DNA from: Glandiceps talaboti
Lineage: Eukaryota; Hemichordata; Enteropneusta; Spengelidae
Assembly (NCBI RefSeq): GCF_964340395.1
Contig: NC_135557.1
Span: 1,589,646 to 1,653,645, forward strand
Direction of reading: 5' to 3'
DNA length: 64,000 nt
Below the pieces are notes generated by a model. It made no database searches and was not told the origin of the DNA. It saw nothing but the letters and a program-made list of their open reading frames with translations. Positions 26,996 to 38,642 of the stretch are shown here, in pieces. Each line of letters opens with the position of its first letter. The first letter of the stretch is position 1. A program made the translations under genes and the position numbers.

Positions 26996-27950
26996 GTGGA
27001 GGCTTTTTTGAACAATCAAACCTCAGGAGCAATCGTTTACCTTGTATTTTGGAAAACTGTACACTTCATTTACCTACCATACATTTCATTATGAGGCAGT
27101 CAATACCCAAGCAATTGTTTGTGTCTGCCAAAATATCTCTGAATAGGTAAGTTAAAGTGTAGGTAATATAGCCATACAGTTGTATAATAATGTATTGATT
27201 TGAGTAAAATTGGGATATTGAAGACAATTTTCAAGTTTCGATAATGTGTATGGTTTGAAATGTTATGCCATGTAATTGTCGGAACTGCAAGCCTGTTATT
27301 TCGGAATTGCGTTCGTCCACTTGTAATTGTCGTTGTCACACATCAACAAGTTTTTAAAGTACATATTGGCTTTGTTATGTGTGATTTATGATATACCAAA
27401 ATTGCATTTTAAAGATATGGTCTAGGTAATCATTATAGAATTAACGTATTTAGTATCAAAAACAACAAACATGTGCACCTTGTTATCATCAATGAATACA
27501 CCAAATTTAAAATCTGAAGATTGCATTCTTGAGATATACTAGATTACAAAAAAATCATTAATTATGCAAATTACTCATTAAAATAAAAGCTATGTTAACA
27601 AACTTCATAGGGCATGTGTGCGTTGTTATGGTTGATATATAAACCAAATGATATGACATTTGAAGGTTGCATTCTTATGATATAGTCTAATTACCTAAGA
27701 TCATTAATTATGCAAATGACACATTAAAAGCTTATGGAGTGGAAATCTGTCACCCTAACTCAGAGGGTAAACCTCTGAAAAGGTTAAAGGTTATTGAGTT
27801 GGCGATATAACATGTATAGTAATAGTCATTAGAATTTAACAATTGAAACATTGTGTGTAGTAATAAGAATATTTCAAAGTTACTCTTATGTCCAATCTAT
27901 TTTATATGAATGTTCAAAATTAAGCTTTAATATATATTGATACCTATAAG
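26996..27950. other. AT-rich spacer with diverged duplications
   Basis: Two related segments near 27460-27590 and 27600-27740 share GCATTCTT(G/A)(A/T)GATAT, TCATTAATTATGCAAAT and ACTCATTAAAA/ACACATTAAAA. They look like a roughly 140-bp imperfect tandem duplication. No gene was seen. Confidence 0.45.
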
Positions 27951-28335
27951 TTGCTGTTGAGGCAATATCAAGAATCTGGGTAACCGAAATTAAAATATAT
28001 GTTGCTAGGCAATATCAAGAGTCTGGGTAACCGAAATTAACATATACGTTGCTAGGCAATATCAAGAGTCTGGGTAACCGAAATTAACATATACGTTGCT
28101 AGGCAATATCAAGAGTCTGGGTAACCGAAATTAACATATACGTTGCTAGGCAATATCAAGAGTCTGGGTAACCGAAATTAACATATACGTTGCTAGGCAA
28201 TATCAAGAGTCTGGGTAACCGAAATTAACATATACGTTGCTAGGCAATATCAAGAGTCTGGGTAACCGAAATTAACATATACGTTGCTAGGCAATATCAA
28301 GAGTCTGGGTAACCGAAATTAACATATACGTTGCT
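27951..28335. repeat. 47-bp array, eight units, almost identical
   Basis: Units contain GCAATATCAAGAGTCTGGGT and AACCGAAATTAACATATACG. From 28005 on the copies are virtually identical, unlike the other arrays, so this one is recently expanded or homogenised. The unit joint GTTGCTAGGCAAT resembles an RFX half-palindrome. Confidence 0.96.
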
Positions 28336-30036
28336 CCAAACTTCAATGAAAGTTGGCACAAAAAAGGTTATGTGTACATTCTATGCTTTGTAATTGTGGA
28401 TTCCCATCATTGGGTGTGCATCTACCATTGATACTCACTTCTTTTGTATGCAATGTAACAAATAGGCTTTGATTTCTACTTGTCTACTACACACTATGAC
28501 ACATCAAAATGCACATGCTCCGTGAGCAGTAATTAAAATTTGTAATTAATGGCTGTCAAGAGAAATATCGTTTGGGCGGTTCGGAGTATTTATAGACGTT
28601 TTTAACAGAATGTGAACATACTGGAGTACTTACATTGTTGAATTAGCATAAAAGAACAAGTGAAATTTGTCGATAGCCAAGAAACGTATCTCTTTTAATG
28701 ATTACAATATATGCAATATGTATGTAGCACACTATACTAAATTGTCCTGAGAGTGAAATGCGGTATTGGAGACCATATTCAAGTACTTTATGGCTTTTAG
28801 TAATGTGGATAATTTGACATTTTACGCCTCGAAACGGCCTCCTACAGTTCTTATTTTCACCAGGAAATGCTCACCATGTGGAGTGCCATGTGGGCGGGAC
28901 ACACCCTCCTCAGCAGCGATCATGGTGATGCTGCTTCACCCCCAGATCAAGATTAAAGGGGATGACCTGCTGGCGCATGGCTAATAGTCCGGGCTGCAGC
29001 CCAATATGAGATTTCTCCTTGCAAAGCCCACAACTATCATAGTAGAGCCATCTCACATATGGATGCTGTACTCGATTGCCACTGTGATTTTAATGTAGTG
29101 TACTATATAATTGTACATCTCCAAAATGTGTGTGTGTGTGAGGGGGGGGGGGGCATATAACTGCACATATAAAATCTCTTCGTAACCTGGAAAGCCACGA
29201 AAAGTTTAACGTTCAATTAGAGGGGGCCATGAAATTTGTTGAGATTGCAAAGGGCAGGGGGGGGGGGGAGAAATATTTTAAAAACAAAATATTGCTCCTC
29301 AGGCCGTCCCCTGCAGTAAACATTCCCCCAACCCACTATATTTCCATTATCTAACCAAGGCGAATTTCCAAGAGAGTTACGGTGTAACGTTGGATAGTAT
29401 TGTACAAAGTAACACAACGAAGGGACATACTCCAAGGTGATCTGGTTATTATGCTACTGGCATACACACAACAAGTCACTAAAATATACATCTTCTCAGC
29501 AATTGAAAGTTACTGTACTAAATACGCAATTTCCTAATCCTCCTACTTAGCTTTCAGTTAGTCCAAACATAAACAAAAAAAATGGTCCGGCTTGCTTTTA
29601 ACTTGTCTTACAAAGGATGTCCAAAAAGCCAAGGCTATCCTAACAGCCATATATACACACTCCTTTTTGTGCCGTCATCTTTGGGCGTGACGGGAACTAA
29701 TACCAAGCTTCAGATTGTTAACTAAATACTTAATGACGTCATTGCTGTGAAAGACACAGACGATTGGATGAATGTTGTGGATGAAGATACACAGCTACTT
29801 ATATCCTAAATTATAAAGTTTACATAGCAGTTTCTTAACCATGTCAAATGAAGTGACGGTAATGAAATATGTATTCACCATTTTTTGGATACATATATTA
29901 TTTTGCTTAGGGAGCCTTCAGTACTTTACGTGCCAAAATACAAAAATAAAAATATATATATTGTAAGAAAATTGTTTTATAAAAAACATTTTGTTGAGTG
30001 TACCATATCTCACCTTATCACTCACACTGTCCGTGA
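28336..30036. other. Intergenic spacer with transposon debris
   Basis: The stretch holds G-runs at 29143-29151 and 29258-29269, and a segment 28800-28850 (TTTTACGCCTCGAAACGGCC, CTCCTACA) matching a minus-strand stretch of the insertion at 43580-43620. A moderately GC-rich piece at 28860-29000 is unassigned. No confident gene. Confidence 0.4.
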
Positions 30037-30303
30037 ATGTTGTTGTTAAAATATGATGGTGATGACGGTGATATCGATGGTGATGATGATGATGATGATG
30101 ATTTAGTTTTGAATGTCATAGAGAACACGGACAGTGATACATGTACTGACTCAAGTAGTACCAGTGAGTCAGATTAGAGTGACACTGATAATGGCAATAC
30201 TAAAGGTGAACGTGATGATGATGACAATGATATCAGGGAACTTTTGCAAGTGATCAGATCAGACAGAGTATGCACAACATGGAAAGCACGTTTTAGATAC
30301 TAA
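30037..30303 (+). pseudogene. Acidic Asp/Ser-rich frame broken by one TAG
   Basis: From ATG 30037 to TAA 30301 there are 88 codons with a single in-frame stop, TAG at 30175. The first part is DGDDGDIDGDDDDDDD then ENTDSDTCTDSSSTSESD. After the stop it reads SDTDNGNTKGERDDDDNDIR then ELLQVIRSDRVCTTWKARF. The acidic stretch is partly a (GAT)n run, but coding-like composition continues outside it. It may be the acidic N-terminal part of a dead transposase-type gene, or drifted GAT microsatellite. I do not recognise a family. Confidence 0.25.
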
Positions 30304-30466
30304 CTAGATTGTGTATGATTATAAGAGAAATGTAACTAGCCAGTCTTTTACTGTTTGTCACTTTATATGTACAAATATTGCTTTCTAATAGAGTCAAAAT
30401 GATATAATTTGTATGTATACATACATATAATGGGAATATTGATTAACGTTCAGTTTATGCAATTGT

Positions 30467-33400
30467 CATGACTAGTGTGATAAGGTAATGGTGATAAAAT
30501 GACTAGTGTGATAAGATAATTGTGTTAGAGTGATTAGTGTGATAAGGTAATGGTGATAGAATGACTAGTGTGATAAGATAATGGTGATAGAATGACAAGT
30601 GTGATAAGATAATTGTGTTAGAGTGATTAGTGTGATAAGGTAATGGTGATAGAATGACAAGTGTGATAAGATAATGGTGATAGAGGGACTAGTGTGATAA
30701 GATAATGGTGATACAATGACTAGTGTGATAAGATAATGGTGATACAATGACTAGTGTGATAAGATAATAGTGATACAATGACTGTTGTGACAAGGTAATT
30801 GTGATACAATGACAAGTGTGATAAGATAATGGTGATAGAATGACTAGTGTGATAAGATAATGGTGATAGAATGACTAGTGTGATAAGATAATGGTGATAG
30901 AATGACTAGTGTGATAAGATAATGGTGATAGAATGACTAGTGTGATAAGATAATGGTGATACAATGACTGGTGTGACAAGGTAATAGTGATAGAATGACT
31001 AGTGTGATAAGATAATGGTGATACAATGACTGGTGTGACAAGGTAATAGTGATAGAATGATTAGTGTGATAAGATAATGGTGATAGAGGGACTAGTGTGA
31101 TGCGATAATGGTGATAGAATGACTAGTGTGATAAGATAATTGTGATAGAAAGACTAGTGTGATAAGATAATGGTGATAGAATGACTAGTGTGATAAGATA
31201 ATGGTGATACAATGACTGGTGTGACAAGGTAATTGTGATAGAATGACTGGTGTGACAAGGTAATGGTGATAGAATGACTGGTGTGATAAGATAATAGTGA
31301 TAGAATGACTGGTGTGATAAGATAATGGTGATAGAATGACTAGTGTGATAAGATAATGGTGATACAATGACTAGTGTGATAAGATAATGGTGATACAATG
31401 ACTAGTGTGATAAGATAATGGTGATACAATGACTGGTGTGACAAGGTAATTGTGATAGAATGACTGGTGTGATAAGATAATGGTGATACAATGACTAGTG
31501 TGATAAGATAATGGTGATATAATTACTAGTGTGATAAGATAATGGTGATACAATGACTAGTGTGATACGATAATGGTGATACAATGACTGGTGTGACAAG
31601 GTAATTGTGATAGAATGACTGGTGTGACAAGGTAATGGTGATAGAATGACTAGTGTGACAAGGTAATGATGATACAATGACTGGTGTGATAAGATAATGG
31701 TGATAGAATGACTAGTGTGATATGATAATGGTGATAGAATGACTAGTGTGATAAGATAATGGTGATAGAATGACTAGTGTGATAAGATAATGGTGATAGA
31801 ATGACTAGTGTGATAAGATAATGGTGATACAATGACTGGTGTGATAAGATAATGGTGATAGAATGACTAGTGTGATAAGATAATGGTGATACAATGACTG
31901 GTGTGACAAGGTAATTGTGATACAATGACTAGTGTGACAAGGTAATGGTGATAGAATGACTGGTGTGACAAGGTAATGGTGATACAATGACTGGTGTGAC
32001 AAGGTAATTGTGATAGAATGACTGGTGTGATAAGATAATGGTGATAGAATGACTAGTGTGATAAGATAATGGTGATACAATGACTGGTGTGACAAGGTAA
32101 TTGTGATAGAATGACTGGTGTGACAAGGTAATGGTGATAGAATGACTAGTGTGATAAGATAATGGTGATAGAGTGATTAGTGTGATACGATAATGGTGAT
32201 GGAGTGACTAGTGTGATAAGATAATGGTGATAGAATGTCAAGTGTGATAAGATAATGGTGATACAATGACTGGTGTGACAAGGTAATAGTGATAGAATGA
32301 CTGGTGTGACAAGGTAATGGTGATAGAATCACTAGTGTGATAAGATAATGGTGATAGAATGACTAGTGTGATAAGATAATGGTGATAGAATGACTAGTGT
32401 GATAATGTAATGGTGATAGAATGACTAATGTGCTAAGGTAATGGTGATAGAATGACTAGTGTGATACGATAATGGTGATAGGGTGACTAGTGTGATACGA
32501 TAATGGTGATAGAATGACTAGCGTGATAAGATAATGGTGATAGAATGACTAGTGTGATAAGATAATGGTGATAGAATGACTGGTGTAATAAGATAATTGT
32601 GATAGAATGACTAGTGTGATGCGATAATGGTGATAGAATGACTAGTGTGATAAGATAATGGTGATAGAGGGACTAGTGTGATACGATAATGGTGATACAA
32701 TGACTAGTGTGATAAGATAATGGTGATAGAATGACTAGTGTGATAAGATAATGGTGATAGAATGACTAGTGTGATAACATAATGGTGATAGAATGACTAA
32801 TGTGATAAGGTAATGGTGATAGAATGACTAGTGTGATAAGATAATGGTGATAGAGGGACTAGTGTGATACGATAATGGTGATACAATGACTAGCGTCATA
32901 AGATAATGGTGATAGAATGACTAGTGTGATAAGATAATGGTGATAGAATGACTAGTGTGATAACATAATGGTGATAGAATGACTAATGTGATAAGGTAAT
33001 GGTGATAGAATGACTAGTGTGATAAGATAATGGTGATAGAATGACTAGTGTGATAAGATAATGGTGATACAATGACTGGTGTGACAAGGTAATAGTGATA
33101 GAATGACTAATGTGATAAGATAATGGTGATAGGGTGACTAGTGTGATACGATAATGGTGATAGAATGACAAGTGTGATAAAATAATGGTGATAGAATGAC
33201 AAGTGTGATAAAATAATGGTGATAGAGTGACTAGTGTGACACGATAATGGTGATAGGGTGACTAGTATGATAAGATAATGGTTATAGATTGTCTAGTGTG
33301 ATAAGATAATGGTGATACAATGACTGGTGTGACAAGGTAATAGTGATAGAATGACTGGTGTGACAAGGTAATGGTGATAGAATCACTAGTGTGATAAGAT

Positions 33401-36400
33401 AATGGTGATAGAGTGATTAGTGTGATACGATAATGGTGATAGAATGACTAGTGCGATAAGATAATGGTGATAGAATGACTAGTGTGATAAGGTAATGGTG
33501 ATAGAATGACTAGTGTGATAAGATAATGGTGATAGAATGACTACTGTGATAAGATAATTGTGATAGAAAGACTAGTGTGATGCGATAATGGTGATAGAAT
33601 GACTAGTGTGATAAGATAATGGTGATAGAATGACTAGTGTGATAAGATAATGGTGATAGAGTAACTAGTGTGGTAAGATAATGGTGATAGAATGACTAGT
33701 GTGATAACATAATGGTGATAGAATGACTAATGTGATAAGAAAATGGTGATAGAGTGACTAGTGTGATACGATAATGGTGATACAATGACTAATGTGATAA
33801 GATAATAGTGATAGAATGACTAGTGTGATAAGATAATGGTGATAGAATGACTAGTGTGATAAGATAATGGTGATAGAATGACTAGTGTGATAAGATAATG
33901 GTGATACAATGACTAATGTGATAAGATAATAGTGATAGAATGACTAGTGTGATAAGGTAATGGTGATAGAATGACTAATGTGATAAGATAATGGTGATAG
34001 AATGACTAGTGTGATACGATAATGGTGATAGAATGACTAGTGTGATACGATAATGGTGATACAATGATTAGTGTGATAACATAATGGTGATAGAGGGACT
34101 AGTGTGATAAGATAATGGTGATAGAATGACTAGTGTGATAAGATAATGGTGATAGAATGACTGGTGTGACAAGGTAATAGTGATAGAATGACTGGTGTGA
34201 CAAGGTAATGGTGATACAATGACTAGTGTGATAACATAATGGTGATATAATGACTAGTGTGATAAGATAATGGTGATAGAATGACTAGTGTGATAAGATA
34301 ATGGTGATAGAATGACTAGTGTGATAAGATAATGGTGATACAATGACTAGTGTGATAACATAATGGTGATAGAGGGACTAGTGTGATAAGATAATGGTGA
34401 TACAATGACTAGTGTGATAAGATAATGGTGATAGAATGACTAGTGTGATAAGATAATGGTGATAGAGGGACTAGTGTGATAACATAATGGTGATAGAATG
34501 ACTAATGTGATAAGATAATGGTGATAGAGTGACTAGTGTGATACGATAATGGTGATACAATGACTAATGTGATAAGATAATAGTGATAGAATGACTAGTG
34601 TGATAAGATAATGGTGATAGAATGACTAGTGTGATAAGATAATGGTGATACAATGACTAATGTGATAAGATAATAGTGATAGAATGACTAGTGTGATAAG
34701 GTAATGGTGATAGAATTGACTAATGTGATAAGATAATGGTGATAGAATGACTAGTGTGATACGATAATGGTGATAGAATGACTAGTGTGATACGATAATG
34801 GTGATACAATGACTAGTGTGATAACATAACGGTGATAGAGGGACTAGTGTGATAAGATAATGGTGATAGAATGACTAGTGTGATAAGATAATGGTGATAG
34901 AATGACTGGTGTGACAAGGTAATAGTGATAGAATGACTGGTGTGACAAGGTAATGGTGATAGAATGACTAGTGTGATAACATAATGGTGATAGAATGACT
35001 AGTGTGATAAGATAATGGTGATAGAATGACTAGTGTGATAAGATAATGGTGATAGAATGACTAGTGTGATAAGATAATGGTGTTACAATGACTAGTGTGA
35101 TAACATAATGGTGATAGAGGGACTAGTGTGATAAGATAATGGTGATAGAATGACTAGTGTGATAAGATAATGGTGATAGAATGACTAGTGTGATAACATA
35201 ATGGTGATAGAGGGACTAGTGTGATAACATAATGGTGATACAATGACTAGTGTGATAAGATAATGGTGATACAATGACTAGTGTGATAAGATAATGGTGA
35301 TAGAATGACTAGTGTGATAAGATAATGGTGATAGAGGGACTAGTGTGATAAGATAATGGTGATAGAATGACTAGTGTGATAAGATAATGGTGATAGAATG
35401 ACTAGTGTGATAACATAATGGTGATAGAGGGACTAGTGTGATAAGATAATGGTGATAGAATGACAAGTGTGATAAGATAATGGTGATACAATGACTAGTG
35501 TGATAAGATAATGGTGATAGAATGACTAGTGTGATAAGATAATGGTGGTACAATGACTAGTGTGATAAGATAATGGTGATAGAATGACTAGTGTGATAAG
35601 ATAATGGTGATACAATGACTAGTGTGATAAGATAATGGTGATAGAATGACTAGTGTGATAAGATAATGGTGATACAATGACTAGTGTGATAAGATAATTG
35701 TGTTAGAGTGATTAGTGTGATACGATAATGGTGATACAATGACTGGTGTGATAAGATAATGGTGATAGAATGACTAGTGTGATAAGATAATGGTGATAGA
35801 ATGACTAGTGTGATAAGATAATGGTGATAGAGGGACTAGTGTGATAAGATAATGGTGATAGAATGACTAGTGTGATAAGATAATAGTGATACAATGACTG
35901 GTGTGACAAGGTAATTGTGATACAATGACTAGTGTGATAAGATAATGGTGATAGAATGACTAGTGTGATAAGATAATGGTGATAGAATGACTAGTGTGAT
36001 AAGATAATGGTGATACAATGACTAGTGTGATAACATAATGGTGATAGAGGGACTAGTGTGATAAGATAATGGTGATAGAATGACTAGTGTGATAAGATAA
36101 TGGTGATAGAATGACTAGTGTGATAAGATAATGGTGATAGAATGACTGGTGTGATAAGATAATGGTGATAGAATGACTGGTGTGATAAGATAATAGTGAT
36201 AGAATGACTGGTGTGATAACATAATGGTGATAGAGGGACTAGTGTGATAAGATAATGGTGATACAATGACTAGTGTGATAAGATAATGGTGATACAATGA
36301 CTAGTGTGATAAGATAATGGTGATAGAATGACAAGTGTGATAAGATAATGGTGATACAATGACTAGTGTGATAAGATAATGGTGATAGAATGACTAGTGT

Positions 36401-37040
36401 GATAAGATAATGGTGATACAATGACTAGTGTGATAAGATAATGGTGATAGAATGACTAGTGTGATAAGATAATGGTGATACAATGACTAGTGTGATAAGA
36501 TAATGGTGATAGAATGACTAGTGTGATAAGATAATGGTGATACAATGACTAGTGTGATAAGATAATGGTGATAGAATGACTAGTGTGATAAGATAATGGT
36601 GATAGAATGACTAGTGTGATAAGATAATTGTGTTAGAGTGATTAGTGTGATACGATAATGGTGATACAATGACTGGTGTGATAAGATAATGGTGATAGAA
36701 TGACTAGTGTGATAAGATAATGGTGATAGAATGACTAGTGTGATAAGATAATGGTGATAGAGGGACTAGTGTGATAAGATAATGGTGATAGAATGACTAG
36801 TGTGATAAGATAATAGTGATACAATGACTGGTGTTACAAGGTAATTGTGATACAATGACTAGTGTGATAAGATAATGGTGATAGAATGACTAGTGTGATA
36901 AGATAATGGTGATAGAATGACTGGTGTGATAAGATAATGGTGATAGAGGGACTAGTGTGATAAGATAATGGTGATAGAATGACTAGTGTGATAAGATAAT
37001 GGTGATAGAGGGACTAGTGGGATAAGATAATGGTGATAGA
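30467..37040. repeat. 31-bp satellite, about 212 units, with higher-order blocks
   Basis: The unit contains GATAATGGTGATAGAATGAC and TAGTGTGATAA. Frequent variants are GATAGAGGG, GATACAATG, GACAAGGTAA(T/A), GATACGATAA, GATAACATAA and GACTAATGTG. Variant strings recur at spacings that are exact multiples of 31 (186, 775 and 930 bp), showing block duplication. Many minus-strand 60-codon frames (YHHYLITLVILSPLSYHTSH) are shadows. Confidence 0.98.
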
Positions 37041-37239
37041 CACACACATTGACACCCCCCCCCCTCATCTGTTTACAAGAAACATTCTTTTTGTTCTTGC
37101 AAAAGACACTCTATTCTCAAAGCATAATACCGCACACTGCATAGTTAATTTTACATGTTACACTTTGAGTAATTTTGAGTACAAACGCCCCCGACAGGAC
37201 TGTTGTTGTTGCCTACGAATAGAGATAAAAAATATCTAG

Positions 37240-37910
37240 ATTTTGGGAAGTACACTTAAAATATGGTTTTTTATCACGTTTATTGTATAACGGACGAATA
37301 GACAAGATGTTCAAAAATTGTTGAATTCGACCAAATAGGGCATGATTTGGTTTTATCACTTTTATTGTATTATTACCAAAAGCGTGCTTATAAAGCTTAT
37401 AAGGTGTGCTAATAAAGCTGCTAATGTGACCAAGAAAGGCGCATTTGGGGTGGCTTACTTAAAATACGCTCTTTATCACTTGTAAATTGTATTATTGATG
37501 AATGGACCGAAGATGTTTAATTCGACCAAGAAATGTGTGATTTCGGGTGGTGTACTTATGTTAAAAAATAACTCAAACACAATCACTGTTATATACACAT
37601 ACACACTTTATTTCGGGCATTAGATTGAAATTGTGATGACAGTGAGCACACAACGTGAGTTTAGGTTAGGATGGATATTGTTGAGCTGTTGTAGAAGATG
37701 TCGATAAGTTTCACCTTGTTTGTTCGGCAGCAGGACATACATACATGGTATAACATCCATCACACCCATCTTGGTCTTTTCATTCGTAAAACAATAGAAG
37801 TAATAAAACCATATTTAAGTACATTGCTCGAAATCACATCCTTCTTGATCTTTTCATTCGTAATACAATAGAAGTGATAAAAACCATTATTTTAAGTACA
37901 CCGCCTGGAA
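37240..37910. mobile_element. Foldback-like element with repeated inverted arms
   Basis: The left arm (about 37240-37575) has diverged tandem subrepeats with TACTTAAAATA, TTTATCAC, TTTATTGTATTA and TTCGACCAAGAAA. The right arm (about 37735-37910) carries the same motifs in reverse complement (GTAATACAATAGAAGTGATA, TTTAAGTACA), twice. About 160 bp lies between the arms. Tandem subrepeats within inverted arms are typical of foldback elements. No transposase was seen. Confidence 0.55.
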
Positions 37911-38009
37911 TCAAGTCTTTCAATCGTACTATACATGTAGTAGAAATGCTAAGTAACCCTAAAAAACATGACTTTCTTGGGTGAGTTGTGAGCCATAGTC
38001 CTACCGTAG

Positions 38010-38085
38010 GCATTTGTTCGGGGCCATTTGTCCAGGGGGCATTTGTCCGGGGGGGGGGGGGGCGTTTGTCCGGGGGGCGCTTGTC
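38010..38085. repeat. G-rich repeat, GGGGGCATTTGTCC type
   Basis: Four to five imperfect units of (C)ATTTGTCC(A/G)GGGGG, including one run of about 14 G (38048-38061). Strong G-quadruplex potential. Probably the edge of a worn element. Confidence 0.7.
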
Positions 38086-38642
38086 CTGCTACCATTCCAG
38101 GGGATATGTAAAATCTAATTTTCCACCTAAATTTGTACTGTGTCTGTGTACCATAGAAGTCCTGGCTACAGTAAGTAGACTCAGTAGATCATCATTATCA
38201 TCAAACAAGTCTGTGTTTATAACTTTGTTTATCAGTCATTCACATAATATATTCTCCGAGAATCCGAGTAATAGTGTGTTCATCTTGGAATATATTTCAT
38301 TCTTCGAAGTTTATGGAGTAAAATAATAGCAAGACAAAAGGGGGTTTCACATGTAGCCTGGTAACATGTATTAAACTTGGTGATGGTCACAGGTATCAGA
38401 GAAGAAGTGAAACACAAACACAGAAAGATTATTTTTGATAAGAAGACATATAGACCATACTATGGCTCTGCCAAGTAACAGTTCAGTAGTTTATACATAT
38501 ATGATAAATCAACACATCAAGAACGAGATCAATAGTTTTAAAAAAATCTTTAAGTAAGGCCTCAGAACCCCTTTCCCCACCCTCTTCTAACTAAATTGGT
38601 CAACATTTTAAATTGTTGCACACAGCACAATCAATTTCAAAT
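38086..38642. other. Spacer, no gene supported
   Basis: A plus-strand frame at 37988-38326 has no recognisable domain and starts inside the G-rich repeat. I do not call it a gene. Confidence 0.4.

Noticed and set aside
28860-29010. Possible small nuclear RNA or gene fragment in a GC-richer patch
   Set aside because: A short GATCATGGT match to U1-like sequence was noticed, but the rest does not align and no promoter element was seen.
30565-36421. Many 60-96 codon minus-strand frames (YHHYLITLVILSPLSYH)
   Set aside because: All come from the 31-bp satellite read on the other strand.
37988-38326. 112-codon plus-strand frame
   Set aside because: It begins inside a G-rich repeat and has no recognisable domain. 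The apparent start is not ATG-supported in a good context.
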